This document shows positions 16,277-23,581 of a stretch of 32,261 nt of DNA, in pieces. The notes under the pieces were generated by a model, which saw nothing but the letters and a program-made list of their open reading frames with translations, searched no databases and had not been told where the DNA came from. Source of the stretch: Edaphobacter aggregans. GTDB lineage: Bacteria > Acidobacteriota > Terriglobia > Terriglobales > Acidobacteriaceae. The position numbers were made by a program, and so were the translations under genes. The stretch is from positions 1-32,261 of the forward strand of contig DZDJ01000034.1 of assembly GCA_022736715.1 (NCBI GenBank). Reading direction: 5' to 3'. Numbering within the stretch: the first letter of the stretch is position 1; each line of letters begins with the position of its first letter.

Positions 16277-17191
16277 ATGGAACTGCGTCATATTCGCTAT
16301 TTTATGGCTGTTGCGGAAGAGCTGAACTTCAACCGCGCCGCTCGTCGTCTGCACATGGCCCAGCCGCCGCTGAGCCAGCAGATTAAGGCGCTGGAAGTGG
16401 AACTGGGAGTCCAGTTGTTCCACCGCGACCGGCGTCATGTGGAATTGAGCCCTGCGGGCAAGGTCTTTTACCCTCGCGCGGTGGAGATTCTGGAGCGGGT
16501 GCAGATTGCCGTGGAGGAGGCTCGCTCCAGCCAGCAACGGCTGATCGGCCGGCTTTGCGTGGCCATTGGTCCGCTGGCAAACTTCCGGCTGCTGCCGGAC
16601 GTGATCCGCGACTTTCAGCGCAAGGCCCCGGAGGCACGGCTCAACCTGGTGGACATCCGCCTGCATGAGCAGCCTGAGGCGCTGCGCAGCGGCCGCGTTG
16701 ACCTGTGCTTCCTCTATCCCATTCTGGGGAACGATGGTTTTGCATCCGAGCAGCTTTTTATGGAGACCGCTGCGGTGGCGCTGCCGGAGGGCCATCCTTT
16801 GGAGCAGAGCCGCTGCGTGAGCCTGAAAGAGCTTGCCGCGGAGCGCTGGTTGTCCATGCCGGAGGAGATTGCCCCGGCTATTGTCGTCCGTTTCCGGCAG
16901 GCCTGCCAGAGTGCCGGTTTCCAGCCAGTGATCTGCGCGGAGATTGAAAGCCTGGAGGGCCGCCTACAAATGGTGGCCGCCGGAGCCGGGATTACCATGA
17001 TGCCCTCGACGATGGAAGGCACGCCCCGGCCGGGCATCAGCTATGTGCGGCTGCGGGAAAATGAACTGAGCATTCCGGTGGGTCTCATCTGGCGCAAAAA
17101 TTCGCCTTCCGCCCTGCTGGAGCTGTTTCTGGATTGCAGCCGCCGTCTGGCCGCGGTGCTGGAACCGGAGCCGGATGCCTGTGCAGGATAG
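16277..17191 (+). CDS. LysR-family transcriptional regulator
   Basis: A 304-residue LysR regulator. The winged helix-turn-helix occupies residues 1-60, with MELRHIRYFMAVAEELNFNRAARRLHMAQPPLSQQIKALE being typical of the CatR/BenM-like subgroup. The substrate-binding-protein-like effector domain follows (about residues 90-300). I start at ATG 16277 because MELRHIRYF is the usual N-terminus of the family; the open frame extends 16 codons further upstream. Its divergent placement opposite the TolC-family gene suggests that it regulates that gene and itself in response to a small, probably aromatic, ligand. This is an inference from gene order. The effector is unknown. Confidence 0.92.
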   Translation: MELRHIRYFMAVAEELNFNRAARRLHMAQPPLSQQIKALEVELGVQLFHRDRRHVELSPAGKVFYPRAVEILERVQIAVEEARSSQQRLIGRLCVAIGPLANFRLLPDVIRDFQRKAPEARLNLVDIRLHEQPEALRSGRVDLCFLYPILGNDGFASEQLFMETAAVALPEGHPLEQSRCVSLKELAAERWLSMPEEIAPAIVVRFRQACQSAGFQPVICAEIESLEGRLQMVAAGAGITMMPSTMEGTPRPGISYVRLRENELSIPVGLIWRKNSPSALLELFLDCSRRLAAVLEPEPDACAG

Positions 17192-17293
17192 CTGTCTCGC
17201 GATTTAAGTGCTTACGTTGGCGCAGGTTGCTGCGTCCTATTCACCAGCGCTGGCCTTTATAGCTGCCGGCAGTGGCGGGCAGTGCCGATCCGC

Positions 17294-17299
17294 TACAAT
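17294..17299 (+). promoter_or_regulatory. Possible -10 box (TACAAT) of the DsbA-like gene
   Basis: TACAAT is 36 nt before the ATG of the DsbA-like gene. There is no recognisable -35 hexamer at the right distance in this GC-rich stretch, so confidence is low. Confidence 0.3.
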
Positions 17300-17335
17300 G
17301 GATGCCAGGCACGGCCAGTGCCGACCGGTTTCTCT

Positions 17336-17983
17336 ATGCGTAAATTGACCCAGACATTCCGCTTGCTTGTCCTTGTAGCCGCCAGCCTGGTTGTGCTGCC
17401 TGCCTTTGCTCAGTTTTCCGGCACAGAGCCTTCGGGGAACATGTCGCTGCTGAAGCCGCCTCCGGGAGCCCGTGTGGCGATCTTTGAATTTGCCGACCTG
17501 GAGTGCCCGGCATGTGCCAACGCTTATCCCGTCGTGCATTCAGCAGTCGAGAAGTATAAGATTCCGCTGCTGTTTCACGATTTTCCTTTGCCCATGCACA
17601 ACTGGAGCTACCAGGCGGCCATCTATGCGCGCTACCTGACGGAAAAGTACCCCAAGCTGGCGGATGAGTACCGTGGCGCCGTTTTTGCCGCCCAGCAGAG
17701 TATTGCCACCAAGGGTGATCTGCTGGAGTTTACCCAGAAATGGGCCCGCAACCATGGCGTGATGTGGCCGTTTGTGGTCGATCCGCAGGGCCTTCTGGCC
17801 GCCAGGGTGAATGCAGACCGCGACCTGGGCAAGCGCATGAACGTGACGGAAACGCCAACGATCTGGGTGGTCTCCGACAAGGGCTATGTTCACGTGACCG
17901 ACATCAGCCAGCTCTTCCAGACGATCGATGCAGCTCTGGCTGCCAGTGCGCCGGAAGTGCGCCGGACATCGACAAGACGGTAA
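17336..17983 (+). CDS. Exported DsbA-like thioredoxin-fold protein
   Basis: This 215-residue protein has a signal peptide (MRKLTQTFRLLVLVAASLVVLPAFAQ) and a DsbA/DSBA_like thioredoxin domain. The redox motif is Cys57-Pro-Ala-Cys60 after FEFADLE, and the cis-proline loop is TETPTIWV. This pattern matches the single-domain DsbA-like oxidoreductases (including the BdbD/DsbG-type thioredoxin_4 group), which form or shuffle disulfides in exported proteins. I use ATG 17336, just before the basic n-region; an upstream in-frame start would add 18 residues without signal character. It stands alone after the LysR gene and ends at a strong palindromic terminator. No DsbB-like partner gene is in the window. 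Confidence 0.87.
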   Translation: MRKLTQTFRLLVLVAASLVVLPAFAQFSGTEPSGNMSLLKPPPGARVAIFEFADLECPACANAYPVVHSAVEKYKIPLLFHDFPLPMHNWSYQAAIYARYLTEKYPKLADEYRGAVFAAQQSIATKGDLLEFTQKWARNHGVMWPFVVDPQGLLAARVNADRDLGKRMNVTETPTIWVVSDKGYVHVTDISQLFQTIDAALAASAPEVRRTSTRR

Positions 17984-18004
17984 TTACAGAATTTCCCCGA
18001 ACAA

Positions 18005-18040
18005 GAGAAGAGGCGCTGCTTCGAAGCAGCGCCTCTTTGC
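18005..18040. terminator. Bidirectional terminator, 30-nt perfect palindrome
   Basis: Positions 18008-18037 are a perfect palindrome centred on TTCGAA, with CTCTT at the right. It lies between the converging ends of the DsbA-like and radical SAM genes and is suited to stop transcription from both sides. Confidence 0.85.
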
Positions 18041-18053
18041 ATTACAGAAGAAA

Positions 18054-19103
18054 TTATTGAATCTGCACCAGCCCGCTGGAAGCGCCTGCATGGGCACCGG
18101 GCGTGGTGCGGCTGGTCTGCGGGGCGCGCCAGTGGTCAATGTAGCTCACCTGGTGCACGCAGCTGATGGTGCAGTTCGGCGCGCAGGACTTTTCTGTGAG
18201 GAACTCGCGCTTCAGGTCTTCGCGCGAGTATTCCGCAATCGGCACGCCCGGAAAACCACGCTGCTGGCTGCAATAGTGCACCAGCCCGTTCTCGCAGATG
18301 TACAGGTAGCGGGCTCCGGCGCGGCAGCGCCAGTCATTGGATTTGCCATTGGCGATGGCTTCCTGGAAATGATTGAAGCGGGAGTAGCTGCGCCGGGTCA
18401 GTTGGCGCACCTTGTCCCATACGCTGCGCTCTTCCGGTCCCAGCGGCTTCAGCTGGCCGCTGCCGTCGTGGATGATGCCGATTGTGGAGCTGAAGCCCAG
18501 CCCCAGCGCACGTTGGGAAACCGTCAGCGCGTCCTGCGGGCTGCGGATGCCGCCGCCCACCACGGAGTTGATGTTCACGTGGAAATCGGCGTGTTCTGCC
18601 AGCATTTGCAGTTTCTTGTCGAGCACCTTCAGGCTCTTCTTGGAGACCTCGTCCGGCTGCACATTGTCGATGGAGATCTGCATGTGGTCCAGGCCGGCCT
18701 TGTTCAGCCTCTGGATGCGGTCTGGCATCAGCAGATAACCATTGGTAATCATGCCGGCAATGGCGCCGGTCTTACGGATGCGGGCAATGATCTGGTCCAG
18801 TTCCGGGTGCAGCAGCGGTTCGCCGCCAGAAATAGTGATGACGCTGGTGCCCAGGCTCCCCAGGTGGTCAATGCGACGGAACATCTCCTCCACCGGCACC
18901 GGGTCGGAGACGTCGTCGAACTCATTGCAATAAGTGCAGGCAAGGTTGCAGCGCCGCATGGGGACGATGTGGGCCATGTAGGGATGGTCGGTTGCCATCA
19001 GAGCCGAGGCGATGGAGCCCAGCTCGCGGACTCTGCGCCGGGCCGCCTTCCACCGGCGGGAAAGCGTCTGGGGCCGTTTTACGGGAGTGCTATCAACTGA
19101 CAT
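18054..19103 (-). CDS. Radical SAM enzyme with a C-terminal cysteine-rich (SPASM-like) region, function unknown
   Basis: This 349-residue protein has the radical SAM [4Fe-4S] motif CNLACTYC (Cys52, Cys56, Cys59) after the PMRR stretch, and the SAM-binding ISGGEPLLH (residues 91-99). The C-terminal part contains six further cysteines (260, 270, 278, 307, 311, 315) in an arrangement like the SPASM/Twitch auxiliary cluster region, which in other enzymes binds extra clusters for peptide or small-molecule modification. No substrate peptide, cognate partner or biosynthetic neighbour is visible. The enzyme type is clear; the reaction is not. It follows the sigma/anti-sigma/PDZ genes on the same strand but is separated from them by a hairpin terminator, so it probably has its own promoter (19104-19170). 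Confidence 0.85.
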   Translation of the reverse strand: MSVDSTPVKRPQTLSRRWKAARRRVRELGSIASALMATDHPYMAHIVPMRRCNLACTYCNEFDDVSDPVPVEEMFRRIDHLGSLGTSVITISGGEPLLHPELDQIIARIRKTGAIAGMITNGYLLMPDRIQRLNKAGLDHMQISIDNVQPDEVSKKSLKVLDKKLQMLAEHADFHVNINSVVGGGIRSPQDALTVSQRALGLGFSSTIGIIHDGSGQLKPLGPEERSVWDKVRQLTRRSYSRFNHFQEAIANGKSNDWRCRAGARYLYICENGLVHYCSQQRGFPGVPIAEYSREDLKREFLTEKSCAPNCTISCVHQVSYIDHWRAPQTSRTTPGAHAGASSGLVQIQ

Positions 19104-19170
19104 AGGCTATTGCTATTGAATCACAGGCAGATGCCCTTGTGCGATCTTCGGCATCGGGTCTGCAATCAGA

Positions 19171-19198
19171 AAGGCCCTCCCGGCAGGGGAAGGGCCTT
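19171..19198 (-). terminator. Terminator of the sigma/anti-sigma/PDZ operon
   Basis: AAGGCCCT (19171-19178) pairs with AGGGCCTT (19191-19198), with CCC/GGG pairs inside. The minus-strand end is GGGCCTTTCTG. It lies about 50 nt after the PDZ gene stop codon and before the radical SAM gene. Confidence 0.65.
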
Positions 19199-19244
19199 GG
19201 ATGGATCTTCTGCGGCATGTGCGAGTTGCCTTGGTGCAGGCTGC

Positions 19245-20138
19245 TTATTTGCGCTTGGGAATGCCCGGCGTCAGGGTGAGGGTCTGCTCCTTTTTGTCGC
19301 GCAGGATCGTGACTTTTACCTGTTTGTCGTGGCTTGCCCGCATCGTCTTCAGCCATTCACTGCGGCTGGTGATGGTAGTGCCGTTCAGCGCCGTCACCAC
19401 GTCCCCGGCCTTCAGCCCGGCATCTCCGGCAGGGCTGTCTGTGTCCACGCTGCGCACCAGCAGTCCTGTGCCGGGCTTGGTGCCAAAGTAGTCTGCCAGT
19501 TGCGGGCCCAGCGTATCGACCATCGCGCCGGTATAAACGGAGTTGAAGGTGAAGGCCCCGATCAGGGTCGATCCCAGGCGGCTGGCAAAGCCCGGCTGCG
19601 ATGCGGAACTGGTGTCATCCCCGGTAAAACCCATGGCTCCGGACTGGCCCTGGTGGGGGTCTGGCACGGTATAGTGCTGCTCCCAGGCCTGTTTTTCCAC
19701 CTCTTCGCGGTCGGCCAGTTGTGCGGTGATGGTCTGCTGCTGTCCGTCCCGGCTGATGAGCAGCGTAACCGTTGTGCCGGGGGTAAAGGTGCGCATCAGG
19801 GCACGGAAGCCCTGCTGGCCACGGACCGCTTTGCCATTCACCTGCAGGATGACATCGTGTTCCTTCAGCCCGGCTTTTCCTGCAGGCCCGTCATGGTCGA
19901 CCGTGGTGATCTCGGCTCCGCTGGCGTTCTTCAGCTTGAGAGTGGAAACTTCCGCAGGCGGGATGTCCTTAATATTCACGCCCAGATAACCCGGCTCGGT
20001 GTGCAGCAGGAAAAACGGCAGCGTGTTTGCAATGCCAGCCGCACTTCCACTGACGGTGGCCCAGGCGCGCGGTGCGGTCCAGGGTGCTGCCAGCAACGTC
20101 CCCAGGAGCAACAAGGATACAATTTTCAGTTGATTCAT
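19245..20138 (-). CDS. Exported protein with two PDZ domains, no protease domain
   Basis: A 297-residue protein with an N-terminal signal sequence (MNQLKIVSLLLLGTLLAAPW) and two PDZ domains: one at about residues 50-140 (YLGVNIKDI; GPAGKAGLKEHDVILQVNGK) and a second at about 195-290 (AMVDTLGPQ; SPAGDAGLKAGDVVTALNGT). PDZ domains bind exposed C-terminal peptides. There is no HtrA-type serine protease domain upstream and no S1 triad, so it is more likely a binding or sensor protein than a protease. The ATG start at 20138 is chosen because the hydrophobic core follows directly; two upstream in-frame starts would add up to six residues. It is the third gene of the sigma/anti-sigma/PDZ cluster (about 80 nt after the anti-sigma gene). 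A terminator follows. Confidence 0.85.
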   Translation of the reverse strand: MNQLKIVSLLLLGTLLAAPWTAPRAWATVSGSAAGIANTLPFFLLHTEPGYLGVNIKDIPPAEVSTLKLKNASGAEITTVDHDGPAGKAGLKEHDVILQVNGKAVRGQQGFRALMRTFTPGTTVTLLISRDGQQQTITAQLADREEVEKQAWEQHYTVPDPHQGQSGAMGFTGDDTSSASQPGFASRLGSTLIGAFTFNSVYTGAMVDTLGPQLADYFGTKPGTGLLVRSVDTDSPAGDAGLKAGDVVTALNGTTITSRSEWLKTMRASHDKQVKVTILRDKKEQTLTLTPGIPKRK

Positions 20139-20216
20139 GGCCCTGCCCATGTGCAAAACTCCCGAATGCCTTGATCCAGTCGAAATCGATCGTTTCAGCT
20201 TGTTCTGCCGACTGGC

Positions 20217-21167
20217 TTACTGAATGTCTGAGACCTGTTGCAGTACCTGCCGCGAAACAGTACGGATGTACGGATTCGCATCCTGCGTCGAGACCGTCTG
20301 CAAAACATCGCGCACGCTGGAGTCGGCCTGGACAGGCTCAATCAGGTTAATGGCTTCCGTCCGTATATTCGGGTCCGGGTCGTGGATCAGGGCCTCCAGC
20401 ACCGCATCGCGTACGCGGGTGTCCTCCGCAATGTAAGGTTGCAGACCGTCCAGCGCCCGCATGCGGACGTTCGGGTTGTGGTCATAGCGCAGTGACACCA
20501 TCAGCGCTTTGCGAATGGAGCCATCGTCGCACTCATGGCCGGCCTTGCACTCATCGGCCAGCAGCTTTACAGAGTCTGCCCGCACGCCGTTGCTCAGCGA
20601 GTTCTGCGTTGCCAGCAGCAGCAGCTGGCGAATCTGCGGATCGTCCAGCGAGCCCTGAATGCTCTCCGGGATGACCCGGTTGTAGTTCACCTGCACCAGG
20701 TCCGAGTTCGGCGTCTGCACAATGCCGCTCACGTTGGCAATCGCGCCATTGGCCGCGTTCGTGAGCACAATCGGATTGTGTGGCGCTGACGCGCGCGACG
20801 CCATGTAGTGGTCAAACAGGTGGCCGCCGCTGAAGCCGGCAATCAGCAACAAGGCCGCCAGCACCGGTGCCGTGCGCAGTTGCGCCGTCCAGCCCCAGAA
20901 GAGCCCGCGCAGGCGGCTCAGGGCGCTGTGGGCCGGCATGGTGTCCAGCGTCTCTTCCAGCCGCATGCGCGACTGCGTCAACAGGTTTGGAGATGGCTCA
21001 ATCGCCTGCCGCAGCGACATGACCTGTTGCAGTGTCTGGACGACCTGTACTTCGTGTTTGCAGCGTTCACACCCGGCCAGATGCTGTTCCAGCTCATGGC
21101 TGATCTCATCTTCCAGCTCGCCGTAGGCGTAAAGCACAATGTACTGTTGTGCCAATTCGCAATTCAT
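20217..21167 (-). CDS. Putative anti-sigma factor: ZAS zinc finger, one membrane segment and extracytoplasmic HEAT repeats
   Basis: This 316-residue protein combines three parts. Residues 1-40 form a zinc-binding anti-sigma (zf-HC2/ZAS) domain with Cys3, His29, Cys33 and Cys36 (HLAGCERC). A membrane segment is at about 99-118. The remainder (about 170-316) is made of HEAT-like repeats, each with NPxVR or similar (HNPNVRMRALDGL, DPNIRTEAINLI, NPYIRTVSRQVL). An insert between repeats has Cys207, His211 and Cys213. ZAS proteins sequester ECF sigma factors at the membrane; the gene immediately follows an ECF sigma gene, so this one is likely its anti-sigma factor. The HEAT part would face the periplasm and may sense envelope state. 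The start at ATG 21167 has GAGG upstream. Topology and sensing role are inferred. Confidence 0.85.
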   Translation of the reverse strand: MNCELAQQYIVLYAYGELEDEISHELEQHLAGCERCKHEVQVVQTLQQVMSLRQAIEPSPNLLTQSRMRLEETLDTMPAHSALSRLRGLFWGWTAQLRTAPVLAALLLIAGFSGGHLFDHYMASRASAPHNPIVLTNAANGAIANVSGIVQTPNSDLVQVNYNRVIPESIQGSLDDPQIRQLLLLATQNSLSNGVRADSVKLLADECKAGHECDDGSIRKALMVSLRYDHNPNVRMRALDGLQPYIAEDTRVRDAVLEALIHDPDPNIRTEAINLIEPVQADSSVRDVLQTVSTQDANPYIRTVSRQVLQQVSDIQ

Positions 21168-21313
21168 GGTGTTGCCTCGCTTAACCAGCCTCAAAATGTA
21201 CTGCTCTCGCTATGCGGACCTGGAGGTGATGTCCTCCTGTTTTTCCTTCTCTCCGCATTCTTGCATTTTCGTACTGCCCAGTTGCGCTTTCGTCCCTGCT
21301 TCCGGTCCGGCTG

Positions 21314-21952
21314 CTACGAGCGCAGCCCGGCCAGGTTGTTCCGCAGCTTGCGCGTTGCCCGGAAGAGCGTATTCTTGGCCGTTTCTTCCGTGGTGTTCAG
21401 CATTTCGCCAATGGTGCGCAGCTTCAGTCCCTGGTAGTGCTTCAGTTCAAAAACCATCCGTTCGCGCGGCGTCAGCGTGTCCAGCGCCGCCATAATGCGT
21501 GCGCCCAACTGCTTGCGCTCCAGCTCGCGGGCCGGGTTGGCCATCGACCGGTCGTCGGACACGTTGCCCAGCAGATCCATCTCATCGCCGCTGGCGTCCA
21601 CCACAACCGCCGGATCTTCCCGGCGGGACTTGCGCCGCCGCAGGTGGTCCAGGCAGAGGTTGGTGACGATGCGGTACATCCAGGTGTAGAAAGAGCACTC
21701 AAAGCGGAAGTTCGCCAGATGGCGGTACGCCTTGATAAACGCTTCCTGATGGATGTCCTGCGCGTCCTGCTCGGAGCCGGTCATATGCAGGGCCAGACGC
21801 AGCACAGACTGGTCGTAGCGCCGCACCAGTGCGTCAAATGCGGTCCTGGACCCTCGCTGAGCCTCGCGGATCAGCTCCGTATCTTCATTCCGCTGCTGCG
21901 CCCGTTCCGCAGACTCCTGCCGTATGACCCGTGGTTGAGTTCGATCTGCCAT
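21314..21952 (-). CDS. ECF (sigma-70 group IV) RNA polymerase sigma factor
   Basis: A 212-residue ECF sigma factor. Region 2 spans about residues 25-100, with core-binding AFDALVRRYDQSVLRLALHMTG and the -10 recognition part FIKAYRHLANFRFECSFYTWMYRIVTNLCLDHLRRRK. Region 4 is at about 150-205 (LDTLTPRERMVFELKHYQGLKLRTIGEMLNTTEETAKNTLFRATRKLR), a helix-turn-helix for the -35 element. The start at ATG 21952 gives a standard length; an upstream in-frame start at 22108 would add 52 residues of no recognisable domain. The anti-sigma gene follows after about 146 nt on the same strand, then the PDZ gene. Regulon unknown; an envelope stress role is inferred from the partners. The start region is divergent from the RNase H gene, with 250 nt between them and no convincing ECF promoter seen by eye. 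Confidence 0.92.
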   Translation of the reverse strand: MADRTQPRVIRQESAERAQQRNEDTELIREAQRGSRTAFDALVRRYDQSVLRLALHMTGSEQDAQDIHQEAFIKAYRHLANFRFECSFYTWMYRIVTNLCLDHLRRRKSRREDPAVVVDASGDEMDLLGNVSDDRSMANPARELERKQLGARIMAALDTLTPRERMVFELKHYQGLKLRTIGEMLNTTEETAKNTLFRATRKLRNNLAGLRS

Positions 21953-22202
21953 CCCTGCACTTGATTCTATCGTTGTGCGCGGGGTTATGGTTGGCAGGAT
22001 TGATTCCGCTACGAGTTGTTGCACCGGACGGGGGGACAGCGTCCCGTTGCCGTGCTTGCCAGACCGGCCGCTGAACGGCTGGTCTATGCGGAGGGCCTCT
22101 GAATTCATTTGCTCGCTCCGGTCTTACCAGGATGACCACCCAGTTACTAGACGCTGGAATTGTGGGAAACGTGAGCACCCGCTATCGGGTAGACTGCTTT
22201 CC

Positions 22203-22859
22203 ATGCCTCCACGAACACCCGTCACGCAACCTGTTAGGCAATCCGGTCTTTTCGCCAAAGAAGCTCCAGCCAGCAGCCCGCAGCCGGGCGAAGGCGCAGG
22301 CTGGATTCAGGCCCACTGCGACGGAGGCGCCCGCGGCAACCCCGGCCCGGCGGGCTTTGGCGCCTATATTCAGGCCGAAGACGGCACGGTGCTGGCCGAG
22401 TTGAGCGAGTTTCTGGGCATCAAGACCAATAATGTGGCGGAATACTCCGGCCTGCTGGCCTCGCTGGACTACGCGCTGCAGCACGGCCACAAACGGCTGC
22501 GGGTGGTGTCCGACTCCGAACTGATGGTGAAGCAGATCAAGGGCCAGTACAAGGTGAACAGCCCGGACCTGCGCCCGCTCTACGAGGAGGCCAAGCGTCG
22601 CATCGCCAAGCTGGAGGGCTTCCAGATCACGCACGCCCTGCGCGCCAAAAACAAGCACGCCGACCGGCTGGCCAACCTGGCGATGGACCGCGGCATGAAG
22701 CGCCCGCACGCTCCGGGAACACCTGCTCCGCCACCGCTAAAGGCCACCCCCTATCCCAAGGCAGAAACGGTGCTGCGCGGCTTTGTGAAGGACGGCGTAG
22801 TGCATCTGCTGGGCGGCGAACTGCCGGACGGGGTCTTTGTGAAGGTGACGCGGGAGTAA
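22203..22859 (+). CDS. RNase H family protein (RNase HI type)
   Basis: This 218-residue protein has an RNase HI fold at about residues 33-165. The four catalytic acidic residues are Asp40 (HCDGGARGNPGPAGFG), Glu80 (NNVAEYSGLL), Asp104 (VVSDSELM) and Asp154 (KHADRLANLAM). It matches the RVT_3-type group seen in many bacteria rather than classical E. coli RnhA, and would degrade the RNA strand of RNA-DNA hybrids in the cytoplasm. It adds an N-terminal linker of about 30 residues and a C-terminal extension of about 50, which ends in a small beta-rich stretch (LRGFVKDGVVHLLGGELPDGVFVKV). ATG 22203 is chosen because the upstream open frame runs through low-quality coding sequence. It has no operon partner; two hairpins follow downstream. 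Confidence 0.88.
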   Translation: MPPRTPVTQPVRQSGLFAKEAPASSPQPGEGAGWIQAHCDGGARGNPGPAGFGAYIQAEDGTVLAELSEFLGIKTNNVAEYSGLLASLDYALQHGHKRLRVVSDSELMVKQIKGQYKVNSPDLRPLYEEAKRRIAKLEGFQITHALRAKNKHADRLANLAMDRGMKRPHAPGTPAPPPLKATPYPKAETVLRGFVKDGVVHLLGGELPDGVFVKVTRE

Positions 22860-22888
22860 GTAATTGGGAACAGGAAAGATGCGGGTGC

Positions 22889-22914
22889 CCCACGTCTCGC
22901 TCCTGAGACGTGGG
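22889..22914. terminator. Hairpin after the RNase H gene
   Basis: CCCACGTCTC (22889-22898) pairs perfectly with GAGACGTGGG (22905-22914) around a 6-nt loop. No T-tract follows on the plus strand, so it may be a weak or Rho-assisted terminator for the RNase H gene. Confidence 0.45.
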
Positions 22915-22935
22915 AAGGAAGACTCTCAGCCAACG

Positions 22936-22968
22936 AAAAACCCACATCTGGAAAAATCCAGATGTGGG
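22936..22968 (-). terminator. Intrinsic terminator of the yqeY-like gene
   Basis: A 12-bp perfect stem (22941-22952 with 22957-22968) has a 4-nt loop. On the minus strand it is followed by TTTTTCG. It lies 19 nt after the YqeY stop codon. Confidence 0.85.
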
Positions 22969-22987
22969 TCCTGATCCCTGCGAAAAT

Positions 22988-23455
22988 TTATCCTGCTAAC
23001 CCGGCCTTGACCAGTTCGCTGACCTGTTTACCGTCGGCGCGGAGGCCGGTGGCGGCGATTTTGGACTGAACGGCCTTCATCACGGTTCCCATGTCTTTTG
23101 GCGTCAGGGTTGCGCCGCTGGCCTTCAGTTCGGCGATGGCGGCGTCCACCAGTTGTTTGATCTCCGCCTCGCCTGCGGCCTTGGGCAGGTAGCTTTCGAT
23201 GAAGACAATTTCCTCGGCTTCCTTGGCGGCCAGCTCCGGGCGGTTGCCCTTGGTGAACTGCTCGATGGACTCCCGGCGCTGCTTGATGAGGGTGGTCAGA
23301 ATCTGGATAGCTTCGGCTTCCGTGAGCGGGGAGCGCTTGTCTATCTCCTTGTTTTTCAGGGCGGTTTTCACCATCCGCAGGGTGCCGAGCTTCTGCTCTT
23401 CCCGCGCCTTCATGGCGGCCACCATATCCACACTGATCTTCTCTACCAGGCTCAT
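22988..23455 (-). CDS. YqeY / GatB-C-terminal-like domain protein
   Basis: This 155-residue protein matches the YqeY family. It starts with a helical segment (MSLVEKISVDMVAAMKAREEQKLGTLRMVKTALKNKEID) and ends in the second helical lobe (TLTPKDMGTVMKAVQSKIAATGLRADGKQVSELVKAGL). The fold resembles the tRNA-binding tail of the amidotransferase GatB. YqeY is widespread, often near rpsU and dnaG, and its role is not settled; tRNA-related function is assumed from structure. The ATG at 23455 has GGGAG 7 nt upstream, and a perfect TATAAT on the minus strand (23495-23500) sits 40 nt further up. The same frame stays open far upstream, opposite the aminotransferase gene, but that part is not coding. Confidence 0.92.
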   Translation of the reverse strand: MSLVEKISVDMVAAMKAREEQKLGTLRMVKTALKNKEIDKRSPLTEAEAIQILTTLIKQRRESIEQFTKGNRPELAAKEAEEIVFIESYLPKAAGEAEIKQLVDAAIAELKASGATLTPKDMGTVMKAVQSKIAATGLRADGKQVSELVKAGLAG

Positions 23456-23494
23456 AATGCTCCCTCTTCTATCCGAATGGTTCCCAAACCTTCC

Positions 23495-23500
23495 ATTATA
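23495..23500 (-). promoter_or_regulatory. Likely -10 box (TATAAT) of the yqeY-like gene
   Basis: A perfect TATAAT on the minus strand lies 40 nt from the start codon. The sequence at -35 is GC-rich and does not match TTGACA. It falls within the divergent region with the aminotransferase gene. Confidence 0.45.
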
Positions 23501-23581
23501 AGGACGGGCAGGCCCGCGCCCGCACCAGTACAATAGAAAAGAGTGAAATAACCGAAGAAGTGAGAGGAAATAGTAGATCGT

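Noticed and set aside
19245..20138. HtrA/DegP-type protease reading of the PDZ protein
   Set aside because: There are two PDZ domains but no trypsin-like domain or His-Asp-Ser triad, and the length leaves no room for one.
21222..21237. GGAGG/CCTCC hairpin between the sigma and anti-sigma genes
   Set aside because: It looks like a sequestered ribosome site, but it is about 55 nt from the anti-sigma start and the only nearby frame is 18 codons without its own ribosome site, so I do not call a regulator.
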